Assembly: GCF_016461705.1 (NCBI RefSeq)
Contig: NZ_JAEMHW010000001.1
Coordinates: forward strand, 124,001-188,000
Reading direction: 5' to 3'
Length of the DNA stretch: 64,000 nt
DNA from: Streptococcus vicugnae
GTDB taxonomy: Bacteria > Bacillota > Bacilli > Lactobacillales > Streptococcaceae
Positions 28,139 through 37,579 of the stretch are shown here, in pieces. The notes under the pieces are model-generated. The model was not told the origin of the DNA and made no database searches. It saw only the letters and a list, made by a program, of their open reading frames with translations. Each line of letters starts with the position of its first letter. Within the stretch, counting starts at the first letter, position 1. The translations under genes were made by a program, and so were the position numbers.

Positions 28139-31100
28139 TTATTTTTTATTATTTTTAAAATCTAACTTAGGTTTATCGCCTTCTTTTTTAATAAAGAATT
28201 TATTACCAAGAACATCTGTTCGAACTTTATAGATTGATATGTTAGGTTTATTTAAACCTTTAATAAACTGTCCACTTTTTGCAACTTTTCCCAAAACTGG
28301 TAAAATTTCTTCCTCAGAATCAAAAGTTCCTTTTTCTAATGGTTTTAATTCCACATAGTGCTTAGATGTATCATTTTTTGAGCCGAATCTTAACATCCTT
28401 TCACAATTATTTAGAGTATCTTTGATTAAAATCAAATCATTTCGGTAAAGAGTAAACTTAAACTCAGAGTCTTTACTGACACCTTCTTTTTCCCTTATCG
28501 CATCATATTTTTCTTGTGAGATATGATACTTACCAGTTCCTTTTTCAAAACTTAAATCAGAATATTTCAATCCCATCAGTTCATATTTTAAAGTCTCTGG
28601 ATTAAAGTAAATATCAGCTCGCCAAGGAGAAATTTGTCTCAATACAACACTATTTTTAGATTTTTCAGGTGTTATATCAATATAATTTCCTAATTTTTTA
28701 TCATAATACTTAAGAGACTTAATTGGTGTTCCATTTCCTTTTTTACTGTATTTACAGATTAAGCCATTTTCTCTACGATACTCTTCAAAAGGATTGCATT
28801 TTACAGTTTTTTTACCATCTTCGGAAAGTTTTTCACTTGGATAATCTCTGAGAATAACTTCAATAACATTTGTCCAAGTCATTGGGTCTTTTTGGTATAT
28901 CAAGAATTGTGTTTTATCTTTTTTATATCTTTTAATAAAAGTATCAAAACCATCTTGACTGTAGATATCTTTTATCTTTCCTAAAACATAAGTTTCATCT
29001 TTTTTATCTTTTCCAAGTTTAGCTTTTCGTGTTGAATAAATAGTGGCATCAGAGACTTTACGATTAAATTTTGAATCAACTTGATAAGAGAATAAAATTT
29101 CATCTTCAAATCCTTTACTTGAAATCGTATTTACAAATCCTTGATAAGGTGGTTGGAAGACTAATTCTTTATATTCATCATCAGAGATACTTAAAATTTC
29201 ACCAGTCTCTTTATTCACCACTTGATTTTCACCATAGCTCTCAAACATCGGATTTTCTTGTTTTTGCCACAACTTCAATTGACTTGAAGCAGCAATAATC
29301 AAAGCATCAACAGCATGGTGATGATAAGTTTCGCGTGATTTATCAATTTTCCATTTTCGACGTAGTTGTGATGTAAATTGACCTCTGACAACTGAGACTT
29401 TAGTATCTTTCCCCAACTCTTTTAATGCCGTTTGAAGGCTATTCAAAACTACTCGTGAAGCATAACGAGTGTCCACAAGATTACGTTCGATAAATTTCTT
29501 TTTTACTTCGATTTTATCAATATTTTCTGTTGTTAAAAGATATTCACGTTTTTTCTTACCAAGCCCTTTTTGTTTTAAGACATAATCTTTCATTTCTCTA
29601 AATGACCATGCCGCATCCATAGAATCAATAACTTGATAAGGAGTTTTTTGTCCCTTCTCTTGGTTAGTCCAAGCATACACTAAAACCTTATTAGCTAAAC
29701 TATCATCAAAAGAAAGTGATAGAGGCAAAATATGATCAATCTCATAGTTATTTGAATTATGCACTAAATCATGAATAGAAATTGGCTTACCAGAATATAA
29801 ACAACGCTCACCTTGTTGATACCAAAGGCGAATTTTAGTTTTTAACTCTTTATTGCCATGAAAAACGCCATCAGGTAAGTTATCAGTACCATTATAAAGA
29901 AAAGCTGCTCGTTTTAAAGAATCATCTTTTTCTTTTTTATTTTCTTTTTGCTTTTTATCAATAAATTTCTTCTCATCTTCAGCATTCTTATCTCGTGGCA
30001 TCTCGATAACAATCTTATCAAAATCGCCATATTTCTTAACAGCTGCATTAATGATTTTAATTGTTTGTCGAACTGATTTTGCTACAACAGGATTATAAAT
30101 TTCATCTGTTATTTCTTTTTCATCAATTGTTTTTGTATTTTTTGACGATTTTTTATTAACCTTGAATTTTTCTAGTCTTGTCAAGATTGTCATCTGTTCT
30201 TCAGATGTTGCATACAGTTCAGGGATTAGTTCATTCATCAATTTAGCTGAAAAGCTATGCCAACCTTTATTGAATGCTGAACTTTGATTTTTCCTAATTT
30301 GAACAATTTCAGAAATTTGTTCTTCGGTAAATTGACTTGGAAGATTGCGTTTGATAGCATCTTCAATACCTTCACGTTCTGTATTAAGTGTTAAAATATC
30401 TGCCAATTTATCTAATGTTTCTCTTGATAGTTCATCAATATCAATTGAACTTAAATTAAATTTTAACTTACGATAAGGCTCAAAAGTATGCAAATCTGGC
30501 TTATCTTTATTATCTACTCGATAGCCCTTAATATCATCTACACTACAATCTACCATCTTCGCAATTTCTTTTAATAATTTAGAAGCACCGAGTGCTTTTG
30601 ATTTCTTAGCAAAATCTACTAAATACTCTTTCTGCTCAGTAGACAATTTACCAGTTTCAGTAGGAACTTTTAAATTATTTAAATCATTTAAAAAGTTAAA
30701 CTCTTGCGCAGTATATGAAGCTTTAGAAGCACGATATTCTTCAGGATAAAAACTACATTTTCCAATCAAAATTCCAAAGATATTCTCCAAGGTTGTTCCA
30801 TCTGTACGAAAACGTCCGTAATCTGTACGAGATTTTTCGTTACCTGGCCCATGGTAATATTTTCTTTTTTGAGTTAGGATTTCAATATAGTCTTCAATAA
30901 ACTCATCTGTAATTTGTTTATTATAGTTTGATTGAGTTTCTAAAATTTTACGTGCTTCATTCTTATAATCAGAAGTAGAGAAAACGTTAATTAGTCTATG
31001 AGCTTCACCATTTTCATCATACACTGTGAAGTTTCCTCGTAATTGACCATGTTTTTCCAATCGTTCTAATTGAATTTGACCTGGAGTTTTAGTTTTCAAC

Positions 31101-31528
31101 AAACGACGATTCTCATCAATAGATTTTGCATAATCTGAACTACCTGTTGAATCATCTTCTGCATCATCAAGATATGAAATGCCTCGTCTTTTTGCAATTG
31201 TACGCAAAGCAGCAAACAATTCTTCATTTGTTAATTGTTCCGTTAACCCTTTAACACGAAGTTCGTACGGATTTAAATTTAGATTTCTAAAATCAGTTGA
31301 AATATCATATTTTTCAAATAAATCACGAACACGTTTTACACGATGTTTTTTACGACGGGTTAAACGTCTTGCACCGCGAAAACCTCTTCTTTCAGCATTA
31401 TTTTCAGCATTTGCAGCAGAAAATAAACGCGAATTGGCGTGTATTACATTTCCTGTTTTTGCATCAATAATACCAACACCAACGGAAGCTACACCAATAT
31501 CCAAGCCTAAAATTTTTCCATTTGTCAT
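28139..31528 (-). CDS. cas9: Cas9, St1Cas9-like RNA-guided nuclease
   Basis: A compact 1129-residue type II-A Cas9. RuvC I contains Asp10 ('GLDIGVASVG'), then the arginine-rich bridge helix ('RRLTRRKKHRVKR'). RuvC II has Glu near 509 ('IVIEMPRD'), HNH has His near 599 and Asn near 622 ('YEIDHILPLS', 'TNQEKG'), and RuvC III has His and Asp near 738/741 ('HHHAVDALI'); all catalytic residues are kept, so both nickase sites should work. Similarity to S. thermophilus CRISPR1 Cas9 is high throughout. In the PAM-interacting C-terminal domain the St1 stretch S-G-Q-C-K-K-G reads S-G-Q-F-I-K-G, so PAM preference may differ. AAAGGA precedes the ATG. Confidence 0.97.
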   Translation of the reverse strand: MTNGKILGLDIGVASVGVGIIDAKTGNVIHANSRLFSAANAENNAERRGFRGARRLTRRKKHRVKRVRDLFEKYDISTDFRNLNLNPYELRVKGLTEQLTNEELFAALRTIAKRRGISYLDDAEDDSTGSSDYAKSIDENRRLLKTKTPGQIQLERLEKHGQLRGNFTVYDENGEAHRLINVFSTSDYKNEARKILETQSNYNKQITDEFIEDYIEILTQKRKYYHGPGNEKSRTDYGRFRTDGTTLENIFGILIGKCSFYPEEYRASKASYTAQEFNFLNDLNNLKVPTETGKLSTEQKEYLVDFAKKSKALGASKLLKEIAKMVDCSVDDIKGYRVDNKDKPDLHTFEPYRKLKFNLSSIDIDELSRETLDKLADILTLNTEREGIEDAIKRNLPSQFTEEQISEIVQIRKNQSSAFNKGWHSFSAKLMNELIPELYATSEEQMTILTRLEKFKVNKKSSKNTKTIDEKEITDEIYNPVVAKSVRQTIKIINAAVKKYGDFDKIVIEMPRDKNAEDEKKFIDKKQKENKKEKDDSLKRAAFLYNGTDNLPDGVFHGNKELKTKIRLWYQQGERCLYSGKPISIHDLVHNSNNYEIDHILPLSLSFDDSLANKVLVYAWTNQEKGQKTPYQVIDSMDAAWSFREMKDYVLKQKGLGKKKREYLLTTENIDKIEVKKKFIERNLVDTRYASRVVLNSLQTALKELGKDTKVSVVRGQFTSQLRRKWKIDKSRETYHHHAVDALIIAASSQLKLWQKQENPMFESYGENQVVNKETGEILSISDDEYKELVFQPPYQGFVNTISSKGFEDEILFSYQVDSKFNRKVSDATIYSTRKAKLGKDKKDETYVLGKIKDIYSQDGFDTFIKRYKKDKTQFLIYQKDPMTWTNVIEVILRDYPSEKLSEDGKKTVKCNPFEEYRRENGLICKYSKKGNGTPIKSLKYYDKKLGNYIDITPEKSKNSVVLRQISPWRADIYFNPETLKYELMGLKYSDLSFEKGTGKYHISQEKYDAIREKEGVSKDSEFKFTLYRNDLILIKDTLNNCERMLRFGSKNDTSKHYVELKPLEKGTFDSEEEILPVLGKVAKSGQFIKGLNKPNISIYKVRTDVLGNKFFIKKEGDKPKLDFKNNKK

Positions 31529-31555
31529 AATAAATCCTTTACTCTTTGACTTTTA

Positions 31556-31584
31556 TTTATACCTTTCATTTTACTCCTTTGCAA
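31556..31584 (-). promoter_or_regulatory. cas operon promoter
   Basis: TTGCAA, 17 bases, TATAAA on the minus strand, 27 bases before the cas9 start. Placed immediately after the ndk terminator. Confidence 0.75.
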
Positions 31585-31587
31585 AAT

Positions 31588-31613
31588 AAAAAACAAGCGC
31601 TTTCAAGCGCTTG
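31588..31613 (-). terminator. terminator of ndk
   Basis: CAAGCGCT / AGCGCTTG stem followed by TTTTTT on the minus strand; it insulates the cas operon from ndk. Confidence 0.85.
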
Positions 31614-31644
31614 CCTTTACTTTTACTGTACAAATTATTGCCTT

Positions 31645-32061
31645 TTATTTCCCAAACCAAAGAGCGATTTCACGTTCTACTGATTCTGGTGAATCTGAAC
31701 CGTGAACGATGTTAAATGTTGCTGCTCCTTCTGCGGGTGCTTGTGCATAGTCACCGCGGATTGTTCCAGGAAGAGCTTCTTTAGGGTTTGTTGCTCCCAT
31801 CATTGTACGCCAAGAAGAAATCACTTCTTCACCTGACATAACACCAGCAATCACTGGACCACTTGTCATAAAGTCTACAATTAATGGGAAAAATGGACGG
31901 TCAACTAAGTCTTCGTAGTGTTTTTCTAGCAATTCTGGAGTTGCCATACGCATTTCCAATTTTTCAATTTTGAAACCACGACGTTCGATACGGTGTAATA
32001 CTTCACCAACAAGTCCGCGTTTCACACCATCTGGTTTAATCATAAAGAAAGTTTTTTCCAT
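31645..32061 (-). CDS. ndk: nucleoside diphosphate kinase
   Basis: A 138-residue enzyme that transfers phosphate from ATP to nucleoside diphosphates through a phosphohistidine. The active histidine is His120 in '[11 protein letters not shown]'; the N-terminal '[16 protein letters not shown]' and 'GDYAQ' are conserved. Standard length. Monocistronic with a strong terminator. Confidence 0.95.
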   Translation of the reverse strand: MEKTFFMIKPDGVKRGLVGEVLHRIERRGFKIEKLEMRMATPELLEKHYEDLVDRPFFPLIVDFMTSGPVIAGVMSGEEVISSWRTMMGATNPKEALPGTIRGDYAQAPAEGAATFNIVHGSDSPESVEREIALWFGK

Positions 32062-32220
32062 GTAAACAATCCAACCTATCTAACTAAAATAAATTCACTT
32101 TCAATTTTACCATAAAAGAAAATTTTTGAAAAACGTTGAAAGACATTTTCACTAAAGTTTTAGTTGATTTTCATGAACTTCAACCTTAACTAGATTAGCA
32201 GAACTATCTGTACAAGATTT

Positions 32221-32418
32221 TTACTCCATATCACTTGGATTTGGCCAAGTGATTCCATCTTTTTGGTGAGTTTCCAAGATAGCTTGTAAAAATTCTTGAG
32301 CATTCATCATCACTTCTTCAAAGTTCCCATCTTGAGTACCTCCTGCAAACTCCGGAAATTCAACCCAATATCCTTTGATTTCTTTTTGAAAAATTGCAGG
32401 ATAAGCTTTTAACATCAT
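32221..32418 (-). CDS. HicB-like antitoxin family protein, orphan
   Basis: A 65-residue protein with the HicB fold: 'KAYPAIFQKEIKGYWVEFPEFAGGTQDGNFEEVMMNAQEFLQAIL' is typical of the partially RNase-H-like HicB domain. No C-terminal DNA-binding domain is attached, and no HicA toxin frame is found on either side, so it appears solitary. The start was chosen at the ATG of 32418, after AAGGG; the GTG at 32424 and the next ATG at 32415 are possible. It follows a membrane-protein operon by about 30 bases. Confidence 0.7.
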   Translation of the reverse strand: MMLKAYPAIFQKEIKGYWVEFPEFAGGTQDGNFEEVMMNAQEFLQAILETHQKDGITWPNPSDME

Positions 32419-32448
32419 AAACACCCTTAATTAAGTAACTGATTTTCC

Positions 32449-32619
32449 CTAACTCACCAGCCAGCCCCAGAAAAAGGGGAGGAGAAAGGCGATGATACCT
32501 GCGATAACGAAGGTGATGCGTAGCCATTTTTGAGAAATATCAGCTGATTTTACCCAAAAAGTAATGGCAAAAAGCCACGATACGGCAAATAAAAGCCAGT
32601 AATACCATTCAAGAAACAT
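32449..32619 (-). CDS. small membrane protein, 56 residues
   Basis: A short frame starting M-F-L-E-W-Y-Y-W-L-L and ending F-W-G-W-L-V-S, with AAGGATAAGC before the ATG. Two strongly hydrophobic, tryptophan-rich segments (about 5-22 and 34-54) joined by a short polar loop (K-S-A-D-I-S-Q-K) indicate a helical hairpin in the membrane. It begins 5 bases after the TIGR01906-type gene, so the two are co-transcribed and perhaps act together. No known function. Confidence 0.75.
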   Translation of the reverse strand: MFLEWYYWLLFAVSWLFAITFWVKSADISQKWLRITFVIAGIIAFLLPFFWGWLVS

Positions 32620-32624
32620 TTTGC

Positions 32625-33281
32625 TTATCCTTTCTCTTTACCATGATGTGCTAGACGCTCTGCTAATTGTTTCCTTGCTATGACAAGTAAGCTTAGCATG
32701 AGTGCTTCATAAGTTACAAAGAAGATGATAAAGCAGTGCATGAAGTACTCTTCTGGCAGCACCCAGATGATAGGATCTGTTGCTGGGTTAAAGAGCCAGC
32801 TAGAATCCCCTGGAAATAGCATTTCATGAAAAAGGGTAAAAAATTGGTCAAAACCAATCAAAATTCCCACCACTGCAATCAGAATCGGTAAAATAGCTGC
32901 AAAAGCAAATGTTTTTTGATGTAGAAAAAGGGATTTGTCAGCTCTGCTATTTTTCCAAAAACGCCAAGATGGATAAACCAGTAAGATGAACACTGCTTGT
33001 GCTAAATGAAATAGATGCTTCACGTCGCCAAAATGCTTAAGCCCACTAGCTGATGAGGGAAAATCAGGCATAGCTAAGGTGTGAGATAAGGGATTTGTCA
33101 GATATGTCATCAAGACATTGAAGTTTTTTAAGAGGTCAGCTTTTGTTATAGTCACTTGGAGGGTAAGCTTGAGCCAATCCACCTCTAAAGGATAGATTAA
33201 CCACGCGCCATAAATAGCTACTAGCACTGCTAAAGATAGAAGCCATAACCAAGTGCTAAAGGTCCAAATTCTATTTTTCAT
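32625..33281 (-). CDS. TIGR01906 family integral membrane protein
   Basis: A 218-residue membrane protein with about five hydrophobic segments and a large loop after the first ('[14 protein letters not shown]...'). It resembles the conserved streptococcal TIGR01906 family of unknown function. The start at 33281 (M-K-N-R-I-W-T-F-S) overlaps the end of the HAD phosphatase gene, with no separate ribosome site, implying coupled translation. In many streptococci these two genes are neighbours. Confidence 0.8.
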   Translation of the reverse strand: MKNRIWTFSTWLWLLSLAVLVAIYGAWLIYPLEVDWLKLTLQVTITKADLLKNFNVLMTYLTNPLSHTLAMPDFPSSASGLKHFGDVKHLFHLAQAVFILLVYPSWRFWKNSRADKSLFLHQKTFAFAAILPILIAVVGILIGFDQFFTLFHEMLFPGDSSWLFNPATDPIIWVLPEEYFMHCFIIFFVTYEALMLSLLVIARKQLAERLAHHGKEKG

Positions 33282-34044
33282 CAAAATTCCATTCGTCAAG
33301 GCTAGCTAGTACGTGGTCAGGTTTTACTGGAAGTGTTGGCACTTCTTCAGGTTTGGTAAATCCTGTTGTCACAAGTAAAGTAGCAATATCATTTTGAATT
33401 CCTGCCATGATATCTGTGAGGTAGTTATCTCCAACCATGATAGCTTCTTCACGTTTGACCCCAAGAACGTCCAAGGCTTTGTTCATGATAATAGCATTCG
33501 GTTTTCCGATATAAACTGGTTTAACACGTGTTGCAACTTCTAATAGATTGTTAATGGCACCAGCTCCTGGCATCAAACCACGTTCTGTTGGAATATTCAA
33601 GTCTGGATTTGTTCCGATAAAGACAGCACCTTTTTGGATAGCTAATGTTGCTACTGACAATTTTTCATAAGTCAAATCAGTATCGAGTCCCACAACGACA
33701 TAGGCCGGATTTTCAGTATCTTCGACATAACCGGCTTCTGCAATAGCAGTTTTCAAACCTGTTTCCCCAATCACATAAACAGTTTTGCCACGATTTAAAT
33801 CATTCATGTAATCAATCGTTGCCATTGTTGCCGTATAAATCGTATTAAGGGGCGTGTGAACATTAAATTGTGTTGCCAACATTTCTTGTACTTTTTCAGG
33901 AGTACGTGTTGAGTTGTTCGTTACCAATACATAAGGAATTTGTCGTTCTTGTAGACGTTGGATAAAGCGTTCCCCGGCAGGAATACGTTCTTTTCCTTTA
34001 TAAATTGTTCCGTCTAAATCAATCAAATAGCCTTTATAAGTCAT
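33271..34044 (-). CDS. HAD-IIA family hydrolase (TIGR01457, NagD-like)
   Basis: A 257-residue phosphatase of the haloacid dehalogenase superfamily. Motif I is '[11 protein letters not shown]' (nucleophile and acid Asp), motif II 'LVTNNSTRT', motif III lysine in 'YIGKPNAI' and motif IV '[10 protein letters not shown]'. A C2-type cap lies between. The substrate is a small phosphorylated metabolite, not determined. Start chosen at 34044, with GGAGG 5 bases before it; the frame extends upstream only through a TTG. Co-transcribed with the following membrane protein. Confidence 0.88.
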   Translation of the reverse strand: MTYKGYLIDLDGTIYKGKERIPAGERFIQRLQERQIPYVLVTNNSTRTPEKVQEMLATQFNVHTPLNTIYTATMATIDYMNDLNRGKTVYVIGETGLKTAIAEAGYVEDTENPAYVVVGLDTDLTYEKLSVATLAIQKGAVFIGTNPDLNIPTERGLMPGAGAINNLLEVATRVKPVYIGKPNAIIMNKALDVLGVKREEAIMVGDNYLTDIMAGIQNDIATLLVTTGFTKPEEVPTLPVKPDHVLASLDEWNFDEK

Positions 34045-34065
34045 TCTTTCCTCCAATATATAGTA

Positions 34066-34096
34066 AATGACCTTTCAGGTAAGTTAAAAGGTCATT
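34066..34096 (-). repeat. inverted repeat upstream of the HAD gene
   Basis: AATGACCTTT and AAAGGTCATT flank 11 bases. The following bases on the minus strand are only moderately T-rich, so it may be a weak terminator for the thioesterase gene or an attenuator before the HAD operon. Confidence 0.5.
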
Positions 34097-34139
34097 AAGT
34101 CTTACTTCTTTCCTTAATTATTTAAAAATAGCAGAGCGC

Positions 34140-34868
34140 TTATTTTTCTTTCCATTCAATGCGTGCTTGAGCTCGCACCACACCTTGAGTGACAATTTCA
34201 TGCTTGGTTGTCAATCCATCACGTTCAACACGTGACTTGATGTCATGACCATATTGAACCTCTTTAACATATTTTAAATTAATATGATGAGGAATGTATT
34301 TTTCTAAAAAGTTGACATCTAAAACATCATACATCCATTCAAGGTATTTACTATTATTAACATGACCATTTAAATCAAGATCAAAGAAACGCACATGATA
34401 AAGAGTTTCTTCTGGATTTTCCAAACCTTCATAGCGAGGACCACGATAGATTTTCTTAACTTTTTCCACTTGGTAAACATCCACAATGTCATCAACGACA
34501 GGATGTACTTTTCGAGTGTCATAATCCATCAAAACAAAGGTTGAGTGAATGGTCAAAATCTTCTCACCATCTTGACCATAGACATTAAAATCACGGTAAC
34601 AAAAGAGCTTGTTATAAGCTGTTGGGACCGTCTCAATCACAATGTTTTCAGTGTATTTAGGCAAGCGGTCAATCTCAATAGCATATTCTGTGATAATCCA
34701 GACAAGATTATAAGTTTGAAAAACATACTCGTCACTCATTCCAAGACTTAACGATTGCTTGCCAGAAACCTGCAAAACAAGCGATAAGAGTTGTGATAAT
34801 TTCATATTTTGATTAATATCACTTTCATAAAAAGGTACTTGATATTTTTCTTGATAACTTAATCCCAT
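34140..34868 (-). CDS. acyl-ACP thioesterase
   Basis: A 242-residue double hotdog enzyme that releases fatty acids from acyl carrier protein. The N-terminal hotdog starts 'YQEKYQVPFYESDINQNMKLSQLL'; the second contains 'YHVRFFDLDLNGHVNNSKYLEWMYD', carrying the Asn/His active-site pattern of the family. It starts 5 bases after hemW, so both share a transcript. Full length for Firmicutes. Confidence 0.88.
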   Translation of the reverse strand: MGLSYQEKYQVPFYESDINQNMKLSQLLSLVLQVSGKQSLSLGMSDEYVFQTYNLVWIITEYAIEIDRLPKYTENIVIETVPTAYNKLFCYRDFNVYGQDGEKILTIHSTFVLMDYDTRKVHPVVDDIVDVYQVEKVKKIYRGPRYEGLENPEETLYHVRFFDLDLNGHVNNSKYLEWMYDVLDVNFLEKYIPHHINLKYVKEVQYGHDIKSRVERDGLTTKHEIVTQGVVRAQARIEWKEK

Positions 34869-34873
34869 CTTTT

Positions 34874-36004
34874 TTACTCCAATATAAATCTCTCTGCGAC
34901 TGTGTCTCCCAAAAACAGTCCTTTTTTGGTCATGCGTATCACCTTATCATCTGGGACTAATAAGCCCTGCTGACAAAGGTCTCTCACAATTTGACCATAA
35001 CGTTCTTCAAAAGACAAGCCGAATTTTTCTTCAAATCTGGCGATAGAAACACCTGATTTTTTACGTAATCCTAAGAACAATTCTTCTTCCATCATCTCAT
35101 CTTTTGTCAATTTTTCTTCTGATAATCTGGCATTACCTTGAGCAACTGCTTTAAGATAATGCTGAATTGGTCCACGATTACGATAGCGGACACCATTTAA
35201 ATAACCAGAAGCCCCTGCTCCCACACCAAAATACTCTGCATTATCCCAATACACCAAATTATGACGGCTTTCAAAACCTGGTTTGGTGAAGTTTGAAATT
35301 TCATAGTGCTCAAAGCCATTAGCTTCTAACTCAGAAATAATGTATTCAAACATCTCCGCCTCCAAGTCTTCTTTAGGTAATTGTAATTTACCGCGACGCA
35401 TCTTATTCATGAAAACCGTATGATGCTCCAAAATTAAGCTATAAAGACTCAAGTGCGGAATATCAAGAGCAATAGCCTTAGCCACATTTTCCTTAACATC
35501 TTCCATAGTTTGACCAGGAAGAGCATAAATCAAATCAATGGAAATATTATGAAAACCAGCTTTTTTCAAATTTGAAATGGTTGAATAAATCTGTGCTTCA
35601 TTGTGACTACGACCGATTTGTTTCAAATGTTTGTCATTGAAAGTCTGAACGCCAAGTGACACACGATTCACGGCTGAGCGCTTGAGCACTTCAATCTTAT
35701 CTTCTGTTAAATCACCTGGGTTAGCTTCAATAGTGAATTCTTCTAAAGCACTCAAATCCAAGTGCTTAGTCAAATTCGTCAACAAGTACTCCAGTTGTTC
35801 TGCAGTAATTGAGGTTGGTGTTCCACCACCAATATATAAAGTACGCAATTTCTTAATATCATAAGACTCAAACTCACGAATAAGAGCCTGCAAATACTCA
35901 TCGACAGGCTGATTCTTGATAAAAACCTTTGAAAAATCACAATAATAACAAATCTGCGTACAAAAAGGAATATGTACATAAGCTGATGTTGGTTTTGTTA
36001 GCAT
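34874..36004 (-). CDS. hemW: HemW radical SAM protein (heme chaperone)
   Basis: A 376-residue radical S-adenosylmethionine protein. The iron-sulfur motif C-x3-C-x2-C is at Cys15, Cys19 and Cys22 ('HIPFCTQICYYCDF'), followed by 'YIGGGTPTSI' and 'VSLGVQTFNDK'. HemW was long annotated as oxygen-independent coproporphyrinogen oxidase, but family work shows it is a heme chaperone. Full length, with the C-terminal HemN-type domain. No heme synthesis genes are nearby. Confidence 0.9.
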   Translation of the reverse strand: MLTKPTSAYVHIPFCTQICYYCDFSKVFIKNQPVDEYLQALIREFESYDIKKLRTLYIGGGTPTSITAEQLEYLLTNLTKHLDLSALEEFTIEANPGDLTEDKIEVLKRSAVNRVSLGVQTFNDKHLKQIGRSHNEAQIYSTISNLKKAGFHNISIDLIYALPGQTMEDVKENVAKAIALDIPHLSLYSLILEHHTVFMNKMRRGKLQLPKEDLEAEMFEYIISELEANGFEHYEISNFTKPGFESRHNLVYWDNAEYFGVGAGASGYLNGVRYRNRGPIQHYLKAVAQGNARLSEEKLTKDEMMEEELFLGLRKKSGVSIARFEEKFGLSFEERYGQIVRDLCQQGLLVPDDKVIRMTKKGLFLGDTVAERFILE

Positions 36005-36072
36005 GACGCTATTATAACATTTTTAAGAAAGATAACCAATGAAATAAACACAATAAAACTCTCTAAACTAGC

Positions 36073-36097
36073 AAAAAAAGTAGAGCATTGCTGCTCT
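36073..36097 (-). terminator. terminator of glmM
   Basis: AGAGCA / TGCTCT stem with a GCAA loop, then ACTTTTTTT on the minus strand. Confidence 0.8.
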
Positions 36098-36117
36098 AAC
36101 CTTTTTTAATTATTCAA

Positions 36118-37470
36118 TTAATCAATTCCGATTTCTTTACGAACAACATCCGCAATCGTATCTACATAGTAGCTAACTTCGGCATCAGTTGGTGCTTCAG
36201 CCATGACACGAAGAAGTGGTTCAGTACCACTTGGACGAACCAAGATACGACCATTACCATTCATTTCTTCTTCCATTTTACTGATGATTTCTGCAATAGC
36301 TGGAACTTCCATAGCTTTGCTCTTCATGCTGTTTTCAACACGAACGTTAACCAATTTTTGTGGGTAGATAGTCACTTCAGCAGCCAATTCAGAAAGTGTT
36401 TTACCAGTTTCTTTCATCACTTTAACCAATTGGATACCAGTCAATTGACCATCACCAGTTGTGTTGTAATCCATGATGATAACATGACCTGATTGTTCAC
36501 CACCAAGGTTGTAACCAGATTTACGCATTTCTTCAACAACGTAACGGTCACCAACTGCTGTGATAGCTTTGTTAATTCCTTCACGGTCAAGTGCTTTGTG
36601 GAAACCAAGGTTTGACATAACAGTTGTTACGATAGTATTGTGAGCCAATTGTCCACGTTCTGATAGATATTTACCGATGATGTACATTACTTTGTCACCA
36701 TCAACGATTTCTCCGTTTTCATCAACGGCAATCAAACGGTCACTATCACCATCAAAAGCTAAACCAACTGCTGAACCTGATTCTTTAACAAGTTCTTGTA
36801 ATTGTTCTGGGTGGGTTGAACCAACACCATCATTGATGTTAAGACCATCTGGATTTTCACCAATAACAGTAATATCAGCATCCAAATCAAGGAAAACATC
36901 ACGTGCTGATACTGAGGCTGAACCATTAGCAGTATCAAGAGCGACTTTCATTCCTTCAAGGCTCACACCTGTAGAAACAAGGAATTTTTCGTATTTACGA
37001 AGTCCTTCTGGATAATCAACAAGTGTTCCCAAGCCGTCTGCTGAAGGACGAGGAAGAGTATCTTCAGGTGCATCAAGAAGAGCTTCAATTTCCAACTCTT
37101 GATCATCAGCCAATTTAAAGCCGTCACCACCAAAGAATTTAATTCCGTTATCTTGTGCAGGGTTGTGACTAGCAGAAATCATAACACCAGCACTAGCTTT
37201 TTCAGTACGTACAAGGTATGAAACACCTGGAGTTGCTAAAACGCCAAGTTTATAAACTTCAATACCAACTGAAAGAAGACCAGCAACCAATGCTGATTCA
37301 AGCATTTCACCAGAAATACGAGTATCGCGTGCAACAAATACTTTTGGACGTCCTGTTTCATGCTGGCTAAGAACATAGCCACCAAAGCGTCCCAATTTGA
37401 ATGCTAACTCAGGGGTCAGCTCAACATTTGCTTCTCCACGAACACCATCTGTTCCAAAATATTTTCCCAT
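36118..37470 (-). CDS. glmM: phosphoglucosamine mutase
   Basis: A 450-residue enzyme interconverting glucosamine-6- and -1-phosphate for peptidoglycan precursors. '[10 protein letters not shown]' opens the protein, the phosphoserine loop is '[18 protein letters not shown]', metal binding is 'FDGDSDR' and the phosphate-binding '[12 protein letters not shown]' is near the end. The start M-G-K-Y is standard for the family, yet the GGAGG (in the first codons of a longer frame to 37503) lies 26 bases upstream with a GCGAA/TTCGC hairpin in between. Last gene of cdaA-cdaR-glmM, where CdaR and GlmM both modulate the c-di-AMP cyclase. Confidence 0.95.
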   Translation of the reverse strand: MGKYFGTDGVRGEANVELTPELAFKLGRFGGYVLSQHETGRPKVFVARDTRISGEMLESALVAGLLSVGIEVYKLGVLATPGVSYLVRTEKASAGVMISASHNPAQDNGIKFFGGDGFKLADDQELEIEALLDAPEDTLPRPSADGLGTLVDYPEGLRKYEKFLVSTGVSLEGMKVALDTANGSASVSARDVFLDLDADITVIGENPDGLNINDGVGSTHPEQLQELVKESGSAVGLAFDGDSDRLIAVDENGEIVDGDKVMYIIGKYLSERGQLAHNTIVTTVMSNLGFHKALDREGINKAITAVGDRYVVEEMRKSGYNLGGEQSGHVIIMDYNTTGDGQLTGIQLVKVMKETGKTLSELAAEVTIYPQKLVNVRVENSMKSKAMEVPAIAEIISKMEEEMNGNGRILVRPSGTEPLLRVMAEAPTDAEVSYYVDTIADVVRKEIGID

Positions 37471-37579
37471 TATTTTTTTTAGCGAAAAATTCGCTTCCTC
37501 CATTACTAATATTCATTTCCTAAGGGCAAGAAATTAACTTGTCCACTATTCTTTAATATATAGTCCTAGCTATTATGAA

